NCBI GenBank assembly: GCA_963971535.1
Contig: OZ020589.1
Span: 68,487,239 to 68,551,238, forward strand
Reading direction: 5' to 3'
Length of the DNA: 64,000 nt
From: Notolepis coatsorum
Taxonomy: Eukaryota; Chordata; Actinopteri; Aulopiformes; Paralepididae
This document shows positions 52,441 through 63,216 of the stretch, piece by piece. The translations under genes and the position numbers were made by a program. Within the stretch, counting starts at the first letter, position 1; every line of letters begins with the position of its first letter. The notes beneath the pieces were generated by a model. That model saw only the letters and a program-made list of their open reading frames with translations. It was not told the origin of the DNA and searched no databases.

Positions 52441-53079
52441 GAATGCTGAATGAAGGAAGAAACTCCTTTCTGTAGTGGCTGTCTGGCTGTTGCGGACACA
52501 GATGCAGCACGGATGCAGAACTTTTAACCATTATGCCATTGGTGTGGTGAGTGGTTCCACGACCTGACAAGGTCTCTTCCCCAAAATCAATGTTATCCCA
52601 GACCAACGTTGTAGGAACCTTCTTTGCAAAACCCTTGGGTATTTTGTCTCTGCCCTCAATGAGTTGCAACTGAGCAAGGCTTGTGTCTAGACTGACAACT
52701 GTATCCCATGAGGCACAGTGTCCTAATCTACTCAGAAGAGACACAACTTGTGACGACCGGACCCAGTCAAATGGCGTACAGTTAAACCAAGACACAATGA
52801 CTTGGGAGTTTGTCTCCGCCCCCTAGATGTAAGATACACTATGTCCTGACAAATTGAAAGCACTTTAATGTTTAACTTATGTGGGATGTCAACATAATGG
52901 CCCACTGCTGGGTCCTCTGTTGCACATATAACCGAGGCAATACGATTATACAGTTCAAGAGGTACTACAGACTTAGCTTCAGTAAGATTTAGATAATCTG
53001 AAGTGGGTGGTATTATATATGTGATCCCGGACAATGGTAGCATATTAATCACACGGAATACGCTGTTCACAGGTACCAC
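52441..53079 (-). pseudogene. Remnant of an uncharacterised multi-copy gene family, 3' exon
   Basis: Two overlapping minus-strand frames (53079-52732 and 52795-52441) read as one protein with a frameshift near 52760: LSICQDIVYLTSRGRR then SLCLGLTVRHLTGS, then VVSLLSRLGHCASWDTVVSLD, KKVPTTLVWDNIDFGEETLS and GRGTTHHTNGI. From memory this resembles a large uncharacterised family repeated in fish and cnidarian genomes; I cannot name it. A splice-acceptor-like 'ttgtgaacag' precedes the frame (complement near 53062-53070). Confidence 0.5.
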
Positions 53080-53283
53080 AGACCATGGCTGTAGCTAGCT
53101 TTATTGCCATAAAAACAACCCCCAAAGCGGCCTGAGCTGTCACCTTAAGAAGTGCTCGCCCTCCCCCTAGAGGGCAGGAGTAGGAATGGTGGAGGTAGTC
53201 AAACACCCACAGCCACATACATCACAGGTGGCCATGGGCATTTCATGCCAGGAGAGTCTCTGATAAGCATATTTAAAATCAAT
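53080..53283 (-). other. Putative intron/exon remainder of the same gene
   Basis: Between the coding remnant and the TIR element. 53283-53220 on the minus strand can extend the upstream exon (LILNMLIRDSPGMKCPWP) before a donor-like gtgatg. The rest looks intronic. Confidence 0.35.
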
Positions 53284-53874
53284 GGGTCTCATTCCCGAAC
53301 GAAGTTACGACAACAAATTTAGTCTTAGCCAGATTTCTGGGAGTGGGAGTCCCCAAATTTTCCTGAGATCAGATTTGATCGTGGCTGAGAGCAGATTTAA
53401 GAGTGCTGAGGAGCACGATCAAATCTCATGATTGATTGACTAATTTAAAATTTCATTATAACTTGACAGACTGTGTTCTCATAGTGATTCCTTCACGTCA
53501 ACGCTACAGGCCTCCTTGGAATTAATTACTTAATCATAATTAAAATAAATATGACAATATTTGTACGATAAGAAATTACGCATTTGATGTCGGAAAAATA
53601 AATAATATGGATTCATCTGATCACAGGGCAGCTGCTTAACCATATCTGAACCAGCTATTTTGGACAAATGTATAATTACTTTAATTACTCAGATATTCAA
53701 ACACAATTATGTAATTATTGTGAAATGATTGAAAATAATAATTATTTAATGCCTTCTGTGGAATTTGTATTTCTTATTTGTTACACATCTGTTTTAATGA
53801 TTAATTATATACATTTGAAAGAATGCAGGTCAACATGCAATGTATCCCATTGTATACAATGGGACAGACCTTTG

Positions 53875-53944
<70 letters not shown>

Positions 53945-55027
53945 AACTTTATTAACAGATTGCAGAATGGGTACAGTACAGTACAGCTCAATTACATAAG
54001 GGGATGCAGACCAGAGAAAGAATTTCGTCTTGTTTACATCAGGGTCCCCCATTTTCAATTCATCATAACATATGACACACACGACACAGATAGACAGTAC
54101 TGCTACATCTATACATTTATGACATACCAGATTTGCAAATACAGTACTGTTTGTGATACAAAAAGAGTCCAGAAAAGAGAGTACATTTGACGTAGAAACT
54201 GTTGGAGGAGGTTGGGTAGGAGGGGTGGGTGGGGGATAGACTTACACTGTACAAGCAAAACTGTACATTGGAATATTGACAAAACCATACTTGGTCATTT
54301 ACTGTACATTGGAGGGGGTTGATATAGCTATAAACCTGCATTCCTTCGAATATATCATTAATCAATTAAACTTATATTGAAATACACTATATAGCCTATA
54401 CACCAACACTGAAATGACAGTGGATAAATAAATAAGAACTAAAGCTAATCGGTGGAAATAGACTGCATTAATATTCCATAACAAGTCTTGTGTGCGCCTA
54501 CGAATGAACAGTAGCCTATAGGCTTAATTATGGAATAATAAGCCATACTGCGTTCATTCATTACGCCCGCCGTAGGCTATATATATTATATTTCATTCAT
54601 TCATTCATATACAGTACTGATGGCGCGCAAGCGTGATTACGAAACCTAGCCGCATTTCTCGGAGACGCTCTCTGATTGGCACTGACTGACGCTAGGTTTA
54701 ATTAATCACGCGGCTTGTGCAAGACTCGCAAAGCACTTCCGCCATTCCATTTGCACACAGCTGCGTCACTAGTTGCCTTATAAGGAGCTCTGGAGGCGTT
54801 GTTTTGTATGCAAATGAAGTGAACGGGAACGCGCTTTCGAGTTTAAGACAGAATGCCATTCTCCAAGCAGATATCAGATCATATCATTTGTGCGACCTTT
54901 TCAGCCACTTAAGACATATTACCAGCACATTCAGGACTCAGAGTGAACTTGTCATTGATTATGTCTCAGTGGTTCCAAGATAAGTCTTCCAGAATATATC
55001 TTTGAAAGATTTTCGGGAATGAGACCC
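53284..55027. mobile_element. TIR DNA element inserted in the gene remnant, 1.74 kb
   Basis: Terminal 16-bp inverted repeats, gggtctcattcccgaa (53284-53299) and its complement (55012-55027), are exact. AAT flanks both ends (53281-53283 and 55028-55030). A subterminal hairpin ('atcagatttgatcgtg' with 'cacgatcaaatct') lies near 53370-53430. A LINE 3' tail is nested at 53878-54350. A 3-bp TSD and a GGG..CATT end are Harbinger-like, but no transposase is seen. Confidence 0.75.
53878..54350 (-). mobile_element. LINE 3' end with (gatt)n tail
   Basis: (gatt)16 at 53878-53942, then the same 3' UTR unit as 36110-36245 and its continuation ('acatttatgacatacca', 'ggaggggtgggtggg'), truncated near 54350. 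Non-coding. Confidence 0.75.
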
Positions 55028-55314
55028 AATGCTGCATTGTAAAGTGTCCTTGCTTGATGTGTGGTTTGTGGAGAAGATCTTTGCGTGGTTTCGTAGTCAC
55101 TGTCAACTTGGCTTTCAGACTGGCTTACCTCAGTTGACTCAGATGTTTCGGGCTGAGGTAGCTTATCGATCAGCTTATCAGCTGACAGTGTCTCAACAAA
55201 AACCAGTTCACAAATGTTGCGCTTCCTGGGGGAGTGAAACACCAGCTGGGGGAAAGCACGGCTCAACCTCCTCTTCAATTTGTCCTGTTCGCAATGTAAA
55301 AATAAAATAAAAGA
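55028..55314 (-). pseudogene. Upstream exon of the uncharacterised gene remnant
   Basis: Minus frame DKLKRRLSRAFPQLVFHSPR, NICELVFVETLSADKLIDKL, then an acidic/Ser-rich stretch and TLYNAALG. An acceptor-like 'cattgcgaacag' lies just upstream (complement near 55290-55302). It belongs with 52441-53079 by orientation and by the continuity of sequence across the TIR element's TSD. Confidence 0.5.
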
Positions 55315-55416
55315 TGGGTGTAAATAAAGACATTCACACAACATTTTGTTATACCACCATCACATCTTTGTGACCCCCAGGGGTGCATACACTGTAGCTC
55401 TATTGTCCTAGTGTGT

Positions 55417-55447
<31 letters not shown>

Positions 55448-55730
55448 GGGCGGGGGGGGGGTGAGGTTAACACATGCATTGGTTCTGAAAGCTAACATAC
55501 TTTAAACATAACTATGAACTAGCAGAGCTACATAAACATCACTGTAAAGCTAGATTAAATACAGTATCTGAAGAAAACTAGAATGCTAGTTATGTAAACT
55601 ATAAAAACACAGCTAAACTGTCTCTCAGCACAGCATCAAATAGTGTATTTTTCACATTAGTGTAGCTAGGCTTATTTTTCATAACTGCAGCCAAGGTTTC
55701 AGCCAGTGATAGATGGTCCCTCTTGCGCAG
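55315..55730. other. Spacer with (GT)n/(G)n tract
   Basis: A gt run then a ~35-base G-rich run (55412-55460). The rest is AT-rich with no recognised feature. Confidence 0.6.
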
Positions 55731-56215
55731 GGGTGGGCAATTATTTTTCCCAGGGGGCCGAATGAGCAACTGAAAATATGTTGGAGGGCCGGGCCAAAAT
55801 TCCAAACTCAATTATGCATAATATACATTTTATTTCTATATAAAAAGCAATAAATGGCATTGTTTTGACCCCTGGTAAGAGTGTATGTTATTATTTGGCA
55901 ATTAAAAGGTGAGGTTAGCTTTCAAAAATATCATTTATTCAAATAGAATTTATTTCCAAAATGATAAACAAAATGTGAAACATTAATAACAAAGGGCATT
56001 TTGAGTTTCATATACTATTGAAACAAGGATTCTAAAGACATCACATCATCTTATAGCCAAAATAAACAAGACATGTCATTGAACTGTGTAAAGAAAAGTG
56101 TCCCAGTTTTGTAGCCTTTTTTACTGTACATGCCTATATTAAACATTTAATGTTTTCAGAACTGTGCAAAAAAAATAAAAATATCAGGTGTCCCATTTCA
56201 CTTGTTATATTTCCA
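55731..56215 (+). mobile_element. hAT-type element, left end
   Basis: Begins caggggtgggcaattatttt and continues 'cagggggccgaatgagcaac' / 'ggagggccgggcc', typical of a widespread hAT terminus. Its right end is not in the window because an L1 is inserted at about 56216. No coding seen. Confidence 0.6.
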
Positions 56216-56465
56216 CATTTTAGTGTTCTTTTTTTTGTATTTTATTTTTTTATTATTTTTTAAACAAACATATTGTGAGGTTTTGCCCGCTGCTCACTAC
56301 CTTTTCTCTGTCTTCTTTAAACCTACTGTTAGGAATTCCCTACTCACTCTCTCTAGCCCCCACCCTCTCGTTCTTTACTCTCGTTTACTCTCAGTGGCCA
56401 CACCTGGACTATTATCAATTACCTCTCGCACCTGTGGTGGCAGGCTAATTAGTTCCCCTGTGGGC

Positions 56466-56508
56466 TTTAAATACCAGGGCGCTTCCCCTCGTTTCGGCGT
56501 GGGGTCGT
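56466..56508 (+). promoter_or_regulatory. LTR promoter and self-primer
   Basis: TATA-like tttaaata begins 33 bases before gtggggtcgt (56499-56508). That 10-mer is the exact reverse complement of 59150-59159, two bases after the LTR end. It would be the 5' end of the RNA and could fold back as primer. Confidence 0.6.
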
Positions 56509-56702
56509 GTTGTATTCATGCTGAGTCATATTCTCTAACATCTAGACTTTTTCGGGAGATCCTCTGGTCTACCAATGCTGTAAGATGGATCTCTCCAGCC
56601 TCGAGATGTTTGCTCCAGCCTTCGTCTGCTGTCGCCGTAGCCTGTGGAGGAGACATTGTTCTGCGCTCTCTAATTCTCTACGGGAGGCATTCCAGTGTTC
56701 CC

Positions 56703-57080
56703 CTCCGTACCAGCGCACAGACGCGCATCTTCCAGACCTTCGAGCTTGGCACGCTCCTCCGTACCAGCGCACAGACGCGCATCTTCCAGACCTTCGAGCT
56801 TGGCACGCTCCTCCGTACCAGCGCACAGACGCGCATCTTCCAGACCTTCGAGCTTGGCACGCTCCTCCGTACCAGCGCACAGACGCGCATCTTCCAGACC
56901 TTCGAGCTTGGCACGCTCCTCCGTACCAGCGCACAGACGCGCATCTTCCAGACCTTCGAGCTTGGCACGCTCCTCCGTACCAGCGCACAGACGCGCATCT
57001 TCCAGACCTTCGAGCTTGGCACGCTCCTCCGTACCAGCGCACAGACGCGCATCTTCCAGACCTTCGAGCTTGGCACGCTC
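56703..57080. repeat. 54-bp minisatellite, seven copies (LTR array 1)
   Basis: Seven essentially perfect copies of a 54-bp unit ('ccgtaccagcgcacagacgc', 'cttccagaccttcgagcttg') and a degenerate eighth. A length divisible by 3 keeps six frames open in repeats such as RTSAQTRIFQTFELGTLL. Repeated at 60550-60927. Confidence 0.95.
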
Positions 57081-57199
57081 TCCAGACCTCAGCGCGCCGA
57101 CGCGCATCTTCCAGACCTTCCTGCTTGGCACACTCCTCCTCGCAGACGCACCCCGATGCGTCTCTCTGTTCCGACGCGCACACCAAGGTGTGGCGCGCC

Positions 57200-57850
57200 A
57201 CTCAGTTCCTCGGCTCCGACAGCGGCTACCCGGTGGACGACGCTCTCGCCACCGCCACTGTTCCGACGCGCACACCAAGGTGTGGCGCGCACTCTGTTCC
57301 TCGGCTCCGACAGCGGCTACCCGGTGGACGACATCCTCGCCACCGCCGCTGTTCCAGCACCCTGTTCCTCGGCTCCGACAGCGGCTACCCGGTGGACGAC
57401 ATCCTCGCCACCGCCACTGTTCCAGCACCCTGTTCCTCGGCTACGACAGCGGCTACCCGGTGGACGACGCTCTCGCCACCGCCACTGTTCCGACGCGCAC
57501 ACCAAGGTGTGGCGCGCACTCTGTTCCTCGGCTCCGACAGCGGCTACCCGGTGGACGACATCCTCGCCACCGCCACTGTTCCAGCACCCTGTTCCTCGGC
57601 TCCGACAGCGGCTACCCGGTGGACGACGCTCTCGCCACCGCCACTGTTCCGACGCGCACACCAAGGTGTGGCGCGCACTCTGTTCCTCGGCTCCGACAGC
57701 GGCTACCCGGTGGACGACATCCTCGCCACCGCCGCTGTTCCAGCACCCTGTTCCTCGGCTCCGACAGTCGGCTACCCGGTGGACGACACCCTCGCCACCG
57801 CCACTGTTCCAGCACTCTGTCCCTCGGCTCGGACAGCCAGCCACCCGGTG
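57200..57850. repeat. 67/91-bp minisatellite (LTR array 2)
   Basis: About eight units built on 'ggctccgacagcggctaccc' / 'ggtggacgac', some carrying an extra ~24-bp 'cgcacaccaaggtgtggcgc' piece. Repeated at 61047-61697. Confidence 0.9.
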
Positions 57851-57860
57851 GCGATGCCCT

Positions 57861-58215
57861 CGCCCCGTTGCTGTCCCTGTACCTTTACGCATACGCCTGG
57901 GTGAGTTTTGATTGTGATGTCACTCACTCAGCGTAGTGCCCTTGCCCCCGTTCCCGTTGCTGTCCCTGTACCTTTACGCATACGCCTGGGTGAGTTTTGA
58001 TTGTGATGTCACTCACTCAGCGTAGTGCCCTTGCCCCCGTTCCCGCTGCTGTCCCTGTACCTTTACGCATACGCCTGGGTGAGTTTTGATTGTGATGTCA
58101 CTCACTCAGCGTAATGCCTCTTGCCCCCGTTCCCGCTGCTGTTCCTGTACCATTACGCATACGCCTGGGTGAGTTTTGATTGTGATGTCACTCATCCAGC
58201 GTATTGCCTCCTTTA
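57861..58215. repeat. ~89-bp minisatellite, four copies (LTR array 3)
   Basis: Units share 'tttacgcatacgcctgggtg', 'ttgattgtgatgtcactc' and 'cttgcccccgttcccg'. Repeated at 61708-62062. Confidence 0.93.
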
Positions 58216-58576
58216 GTTCTCACTTAGTTATTAGTTTTGGACATTTCATCTCCCACTCTGTTTTGTTCCCTCGTGGATATTATTTTGGACATTTCATCTC
58301 CCACTGTGTGTTTGTTCACACGAAGATAGTATTTACTTTGTTACTTTGTTATTTGGACTGTTCTGCATCTGCTCTGTTTGTTCCCTTTGAATATTAACCC
58401 TCTCCTCTGTTCTGCAGAGCGGCCCAGATGTTTTCCCACCAGTCCCCAGTTCCTCCCTGTCCCCAGCCCGCCTCCGCGGTTCTCTGTCCCCAGTTCCTCC
58501 CTGTTCCCAGCCCGCCTCCGCGGGCCTCAGTCCCCTCTGTCTCAAGTTCTCCCCTTCTAGTTCCAGCTAGTTCTTA

Positions 58577-58880
58577 GTCCCTAGTCCTCTATCCCTAGTT
58601 CTCCTAGTCCCTAGTCCTCTATCCCTAGTTCTCCTAGTCCCTAGTCCTCTATCCCTAGTTCTCCTAGTCCCTAGTCCTCTATCCCTAGTTCTCCTAGTCC
58701 CTAGTCCTCTATCCCTAGTTCTCCTAGTCCCTAGTCCTCTATCCCTAGTTCTCCTAGTCCCTAGTCCTCTATCCCTAGTTCTCCTAGTCCCTAGTCCTCT
58801 ATCCCTAGTTCTCCTAGTCCCTAGTCCTCTATCCCTAGCTCTCCTAGTCCCTAGTCCTCTCTCCCTAGTTCTCCTTGTCC
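58577..58880. repeat. 30-bp minisatellite, ~10 copies (LTR array 4)
   Basis: The unit is made of 'ccctagtcctctatccctag' and 'ttctcctagt', pyrimidine-rich. Repeated at 62424-62727. Confidence 0.95.
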
Positions 58881-59147
58881 CTGGTTTACCTAGTCTCTAG
58901 TTCCTCTGTCCCAAGGCGTTCCCTTAACCTTCCCTTAGGCGTTCCCTTACTTTCCCAAGGTGTTCCCTTTTCCTGCCCGCCTCTTAAAGGCACTTTACCT
59001 TCCCCTCTTGTGTTATTCCAGTGTTTTGTGTTTTCTCCCTTAAAGGGACAGTGCCCTTTTTCCCTGTTCACAATAAATATCTGTTTCTTGGCAAACCACC
59101 ATACCTGTCTTGTGTTGTGCGATTGGGGTCGGTTACAAACCATAACA

Positions 59148-60120
59148 GTACGACCCCACCAAATCGACGACCCCAGCCAGCACAGACGGTGTATGTTGAG
59201 TTTGCCTTTTTTTTTTCTTGTCCCCTCTAGCTCCCCTGTTAGCCCTGTTAGCTTCCCTGTTAGCCCAGTTTAGCTTCCCTGTTAGTCCTGTTTAGCTCCC
59301 TTGTTAGCCTGTTACTCCCCTGTTTAGCTTGTTAGTCTCCCCGGTTAGCTCCCCTGTTTGCTTCCCGTTTTGCCCTGTTTGACCCCCCTGTAGCTAGCCA
59401 GGCCCAAGCAGCTAACCCGGTCCCTCTGCATGGCCTCCACTTTTTTGTGTAGTTTATCCCACTGCTAGGACTGCCCTTTCAGCTAGCAAGGTCAGTTTTT
59501 CTCACACAGCTAGGACTGTCCTTCCAGCTAGCTTGTGCTCTCATGCTGGTCCAGCCCTGTCTGCCAGCCTAGCTCCGGCAGCTAGCGCAGCCTCTATGTT
59601 GATGTAGCAGTACAGCTAGCATAGGCCCTGTAGCTATCAGTGCCCTGGCAGCTACCCTTTCCCTCTGCTAGCCTGGCTCCGGCAGCTTGCGCAGCCTCTA
59701 TGTTGATGTAGCAGTACAGCTAGCATAGGCCCTGTAGCTATCAGTGCCCTGGCAGCTAACCTTCCCTCTGCTAGCCCTTTCCCGGTGCTACCATGGTTAC
59801 CCCTTTGCTACCTTGCTTGCCCCTCAGTTCCTCTAGACCCAGTTTCTCTAGACCCAGTTTCTCTGGACCCAGTTTCTCTAGACCAGTTCTCTAGCCCAGT
59901 TCTCTAGACCCAGTTCCTCTAGACCAGTTCCTCTAGACCAGTTCCCCCAGTTGCCCCTCTGCTACCCTAGTTACCCCTCGGCGACCCTGTTTCTTTTGCT
60001 AGCCCCACTCTTGTGGTGGCTTCCCCTGCTGGCTTGGCCAGTACCTCTTGTTTTGCCCCCTGCCACTCTGTCTGTATTTGTTTTGGGTCGCCGGGTGGCT
60101 CCCGTTGGAGGGGGGGATAC
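59148..60120 (+). other. Interior of the minisatellite-LTR element, no protein
   Basis: The PBS at 59150-59159 is followed by pyrimidine-rich sequence with 'gctagc/ccctgttagc' motifs, two ~108-bp direct units (59569-59784, 'ggcagctagcgcagcctcta' type) and 'ctctagacccagtt' repeats near 59830-59940. No gag or pol motif in any frame. Confidence 0.75.
59150..59159 (+). promoter_or_regulatory. Self-priming-type primer-binding site
   Basis: acgaccccac, two bases after the LTR, is not a TGG-starting tRNA PBS. It is perfectly complementary to the predicted RNA 5' end (56499-56508), as in Tf1 and vertebrate sushi elements. Confidence 0.6.
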
Positions 60121-62994
60121 TGTGAGGTTTTGCCCGCTGCTCACTACCTTTTCTCTGTCTTCTTTAAACCTACTGTTAGGAATTCCCTACTCACTCTCTC
60201 TAGCCCCCACCCTCTCGTTCTTTACTCTCGTTTACTCTCAGTGGCCACACCTGGACTATTATCAATTACCTCTCGCACCTGTGGTGGCAGGCTAATTAGT
60301 TCCCCTGTGGGCTTTAAATACCAGGGCGCTTCCCCTCGTTTCGGCGTGGGGTCGTGTTGTATTCATGCTGAGTCATATTCTCTAACATCTAGACTTTTTC
60401 GGGAGATCCTCTGGTCTACCAATGCTGTAAGATGGATCTCTCCAGCCTCGAGATGTTTGCTCCAGCCTTCGTCTGCTGTCGCCGTAGCCTGTGGAGGAGA
60501 CATTGTTCTGCGCTCTCTAATTCTCTACGGGAGGCATTCCAGTGTTCCCCTCCGTACCAGCGCACAGACGCGCATCTTCCAGACCTTCGAGCTTGGCACG
60601 CTCCTCCGTACCAGCGCACAGACGCGCATCTTCCAGACCTTCGAGCTTGGCACGCTCCTCCGTACCAGCGCACAGACGCGCATCTTCCAGACCTTCGAGC
60701 TTGGCACGCTCCTCCGTACCAGCGCACAGACGCGCATCTTCCAGACCTTCGAGCTTGGCACGCTCCTCCGTACCAGCGCACAGACGCGCATCTTCCAGAC
60801 CTTCGAGCTTGGCACGCTCCTCCGTACCAGCGCACAGACGCGCATCTTCCAGACCTTCGAGCTTGGCACGCTCCTCCGTACCAGCGCACAGACGCGCATC
60901 TTCCAGACCTTCGAGCTTGGCACGCTCTCCAGACCTCAGCGCGCCGACGCGCATCTTCCAGACCTTCCTGCTTGGCACACTCCTCCTCGCAGACGCACCC
61001 CGATGCGTCTCTCTGTTCCGACGCGCACACCAAGGTGTGGCGCGCCACTCAGTTCCTCGGCTCCGACAGCGGCTACCCGGTGGACGACGCTCTCGCCACC
61101 GCCACTGTTCCGACGCGCACACCAAGGTGTGGCGCGCACTCTGTTCCTCGGCTCCGACAGCGGCTACCCGGTGGACGACATCCTCGCCACCGCCGCTGTT
61201 CCAGCACCCTGTTCCTCGGCTCCGACAGCGGCTACCCGGTGGACGACATCCTCGCCACCGCCACTGTTCCAGCACCCTGTTCCTCGGCTACGACAGCGGC
61301 TACCCGGTGGACGACGCTCTCGCCACCGCCACTGTTCCGACGCGCACACCAAGGTGTGGCGCGCACTCTGTTCCTCGGCTCCGACAGCGGCTACCCGGTG
61401 GACGACATCCTCGCCACCGCCACTGTTCCAGCACCCTGTTCCTCGGCTCCGACAGCGGCTACCCGGTGGACGACGCTCTCGCCACCGCCACTGTTCCGAC
61501 GCGCACACCAAGGTGTGGCGCGCACTCTGTTCCTCGGCTCCGACAGCGGCTACCCGGTGGACGACATCCTCGCCACCGCCGCTGTTCCAGCACCCTGTTC
61601 CTCGGCTCCGACAGTCGGCTACCCGGTGGACGACACCCTCGCCACCGCCACTGTTCCAGCACTCTGTCCCTCGGCTCGGACAGCCAGCCACCCGGTGGCG
61701 ATGCCCTCGCCCCGTTGCTGTCCCTGTACCTTTACGCATACGCCTGGGTGAGTTTTGATTGTGATGTCACTCACTCAGCGTAGTGCCCTTGCCCCCGTTC
61801 CCGTTGCTGTCCCTGTACCTTTACGCATACGCCTGGGTGAGTTTTGATTGTGATGTCACTCACTCAGCGTAGTGCCCTTGCCCCCGTTCCCGCTGCTGTC
61901 CCTGTACCTTTACGCATACGCCTGGGTGAGTTTTGATTGTGATGTCACTCACTCAGCGTAATGCCTCTTGCCCCCGTTCCCGCTGCTGTTCCTGTACCAT
62001 TACGCATACGCCTGGGTGAGTTTTGATTGTGATGTCACTCATCCAGCGTATTGCCTCCTTTAGTTCTCACTTAGTTATTAGTTTTGGACATTTCATCTCC
62101 CACTCTGTTTTGTTCCCTCGTGGATATTATTTTGGACATTTCATCTCCCACTGTGTGTTTGTTCACACGAAGATAGTATTTACTTTGTTACTTTGTTATT
62201 TGGACTGTTCTGCATCTGCTCTGTTTGTTCCCTTTGAATATTAACCCTCTCCTCTGTTCTGCAGAGCGGCCCAGATGTTTTCCCACCAGTCCCCAGTTCC
62301 TCCCTGTCCCCAGCCCGCCTCCGCGGTTCTCTGTCCCCAGTTCCTCCCTGTTCCCAGCCCGCCTCCGCGGGCCTCAGTCCCCTCTGTCTCAAGTTCTCCC
62401 CTTCTAGTTCCAGCTAGTTCTTAGTCCCTAGTCCTCTATCCCTAGTTCTCCTAGTCCCTAGTCCTCTATCCCTAGTTCTCCTAGTCCCTAGTCCTCTATC
62501 CCTAGTTCTCCTAGTCCCTAGTCCTCTATCCCTAGTTCTCCTAGTCCCTAGTCCTCTATCCCTAGTTCTCCTAGTCCCTAGTCCTCTATCCCTAGTTCTC
62601 CTAGTCCCTAGTCCTCTATCCCTAGTTCTCCTAGTCCCTAGTCCTCTATCCCTAGTTCTCCTAGTCCCTAGTCCTCTATCCCTAGCTCTCCTAGTCCCTA
62701 GTCCTCTCTCCCTAGTTCTCCTTGTCCCTGGTTTACCTAGTCTCTAGTTCCTCTGTCCCAAGGCGTTCCCTTAACCTTCCCTTAGGCGTTCCCTTACTTT
62801 CCCAAGGTGTTCCCTTTTCCTGCCCGCCTCTTAAAGGCACTTTACCTTCCCCTCTTGTGTTATTCCAGTGTTTTGTGTTTTCTCCCTTAAAGGGACAGTG
62901 CCCTTTTTCCCTGTTCACAATAAATATCTGTTTCTTGGCAAACCACCATACCTGTCTTGTGTTGTGCGATTGGGGTCGGTTACAAACCATAACA
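60121..62994 (+). repeat. 3' LTR of the minisatellite-LTR element
   Basis: Second 2,874-bp LTR carrying the same four arrays with the same copy numbers, followed by the catat TSD. Confidence 0.92.
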
Positions 62995-63216
62995 CATATA
63001 AACAAACATGACAACACACGATAAGATATACAAGCATTAATTGTCAGGGCACATCCAATGAGATCACATTTTAGTTAGTTGTCTTATATAAGATATACCC
63101 CTAATACCTGTTATCTAAAAAAAACTACACACATATGCTCAGCTCGAACCCCCCCCTCCCGGACCCCACCTTGAGAAGTACCTCCACTATCCCTCGCACC
63201 TAACCAGACACTACCA
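62995..63216 (-). other. L1 3' UTR
   Basis: Non-coding, matching 9511-9760 in the L1 at 6356-9783 (complement). Confidence 0.8.

Larger units (their letters stand above)
56274..59147 (+). repeat. 5' LTR of the minisatellite-LTR element
   Basis: Starts tgtgaggttttgccc, ends aaaccataaca. TATA-like tttaaata at 56466-56473, predicted RNA start near 56499, polyadenylation signal aataaa at 59072-59077. U3 is thus ~225 bp and R ~2.6 kb, with all four arrays in R. Several long frames are open in both strands through the arrays (for example 56202-57911 and 56585-57904 plus); none resembles a known protein. Confidence 0.9.
56274..62994 (+). mobile_element. Non-autonomous LTR retrotransposon with 2,874-bp minisatellite LTRs
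   Basis: Exact 5-bp TSD, catat (56269-56273 and 62995-62999). Two LTRs of equal length, 56274-59147 and 60121-62994, TG..CA, with no difference noticed over the long translated stretches (offset 3,847). The 973-bp interior has no gag or pol. A self-complementary PBS and a GGAGGGGGGGA purine tract (60107-60117) are present. Mobilisation must rely on proteins from another element. Very recent insertion. Confidence 0.92.

Noticed and set aside
56703..57080. CRISPR-like regular repeats
   Set aside because: Units are directly contiguous 54-bp copies without unique spacers, lie in an LTR of a eukaryotic retrotransposon and recur identically in the second LTR.
56202..57911. 569-codon protein gene
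   Set aside because: It begins in L1 3' UTR sequence outside the LTR and depends on minisatellite periodicity. No domain is recognised.
58577..58880. Second CRISPR-like array of 30-bp units
   Set aside because: A pure tandem minisatellite with no spacers.
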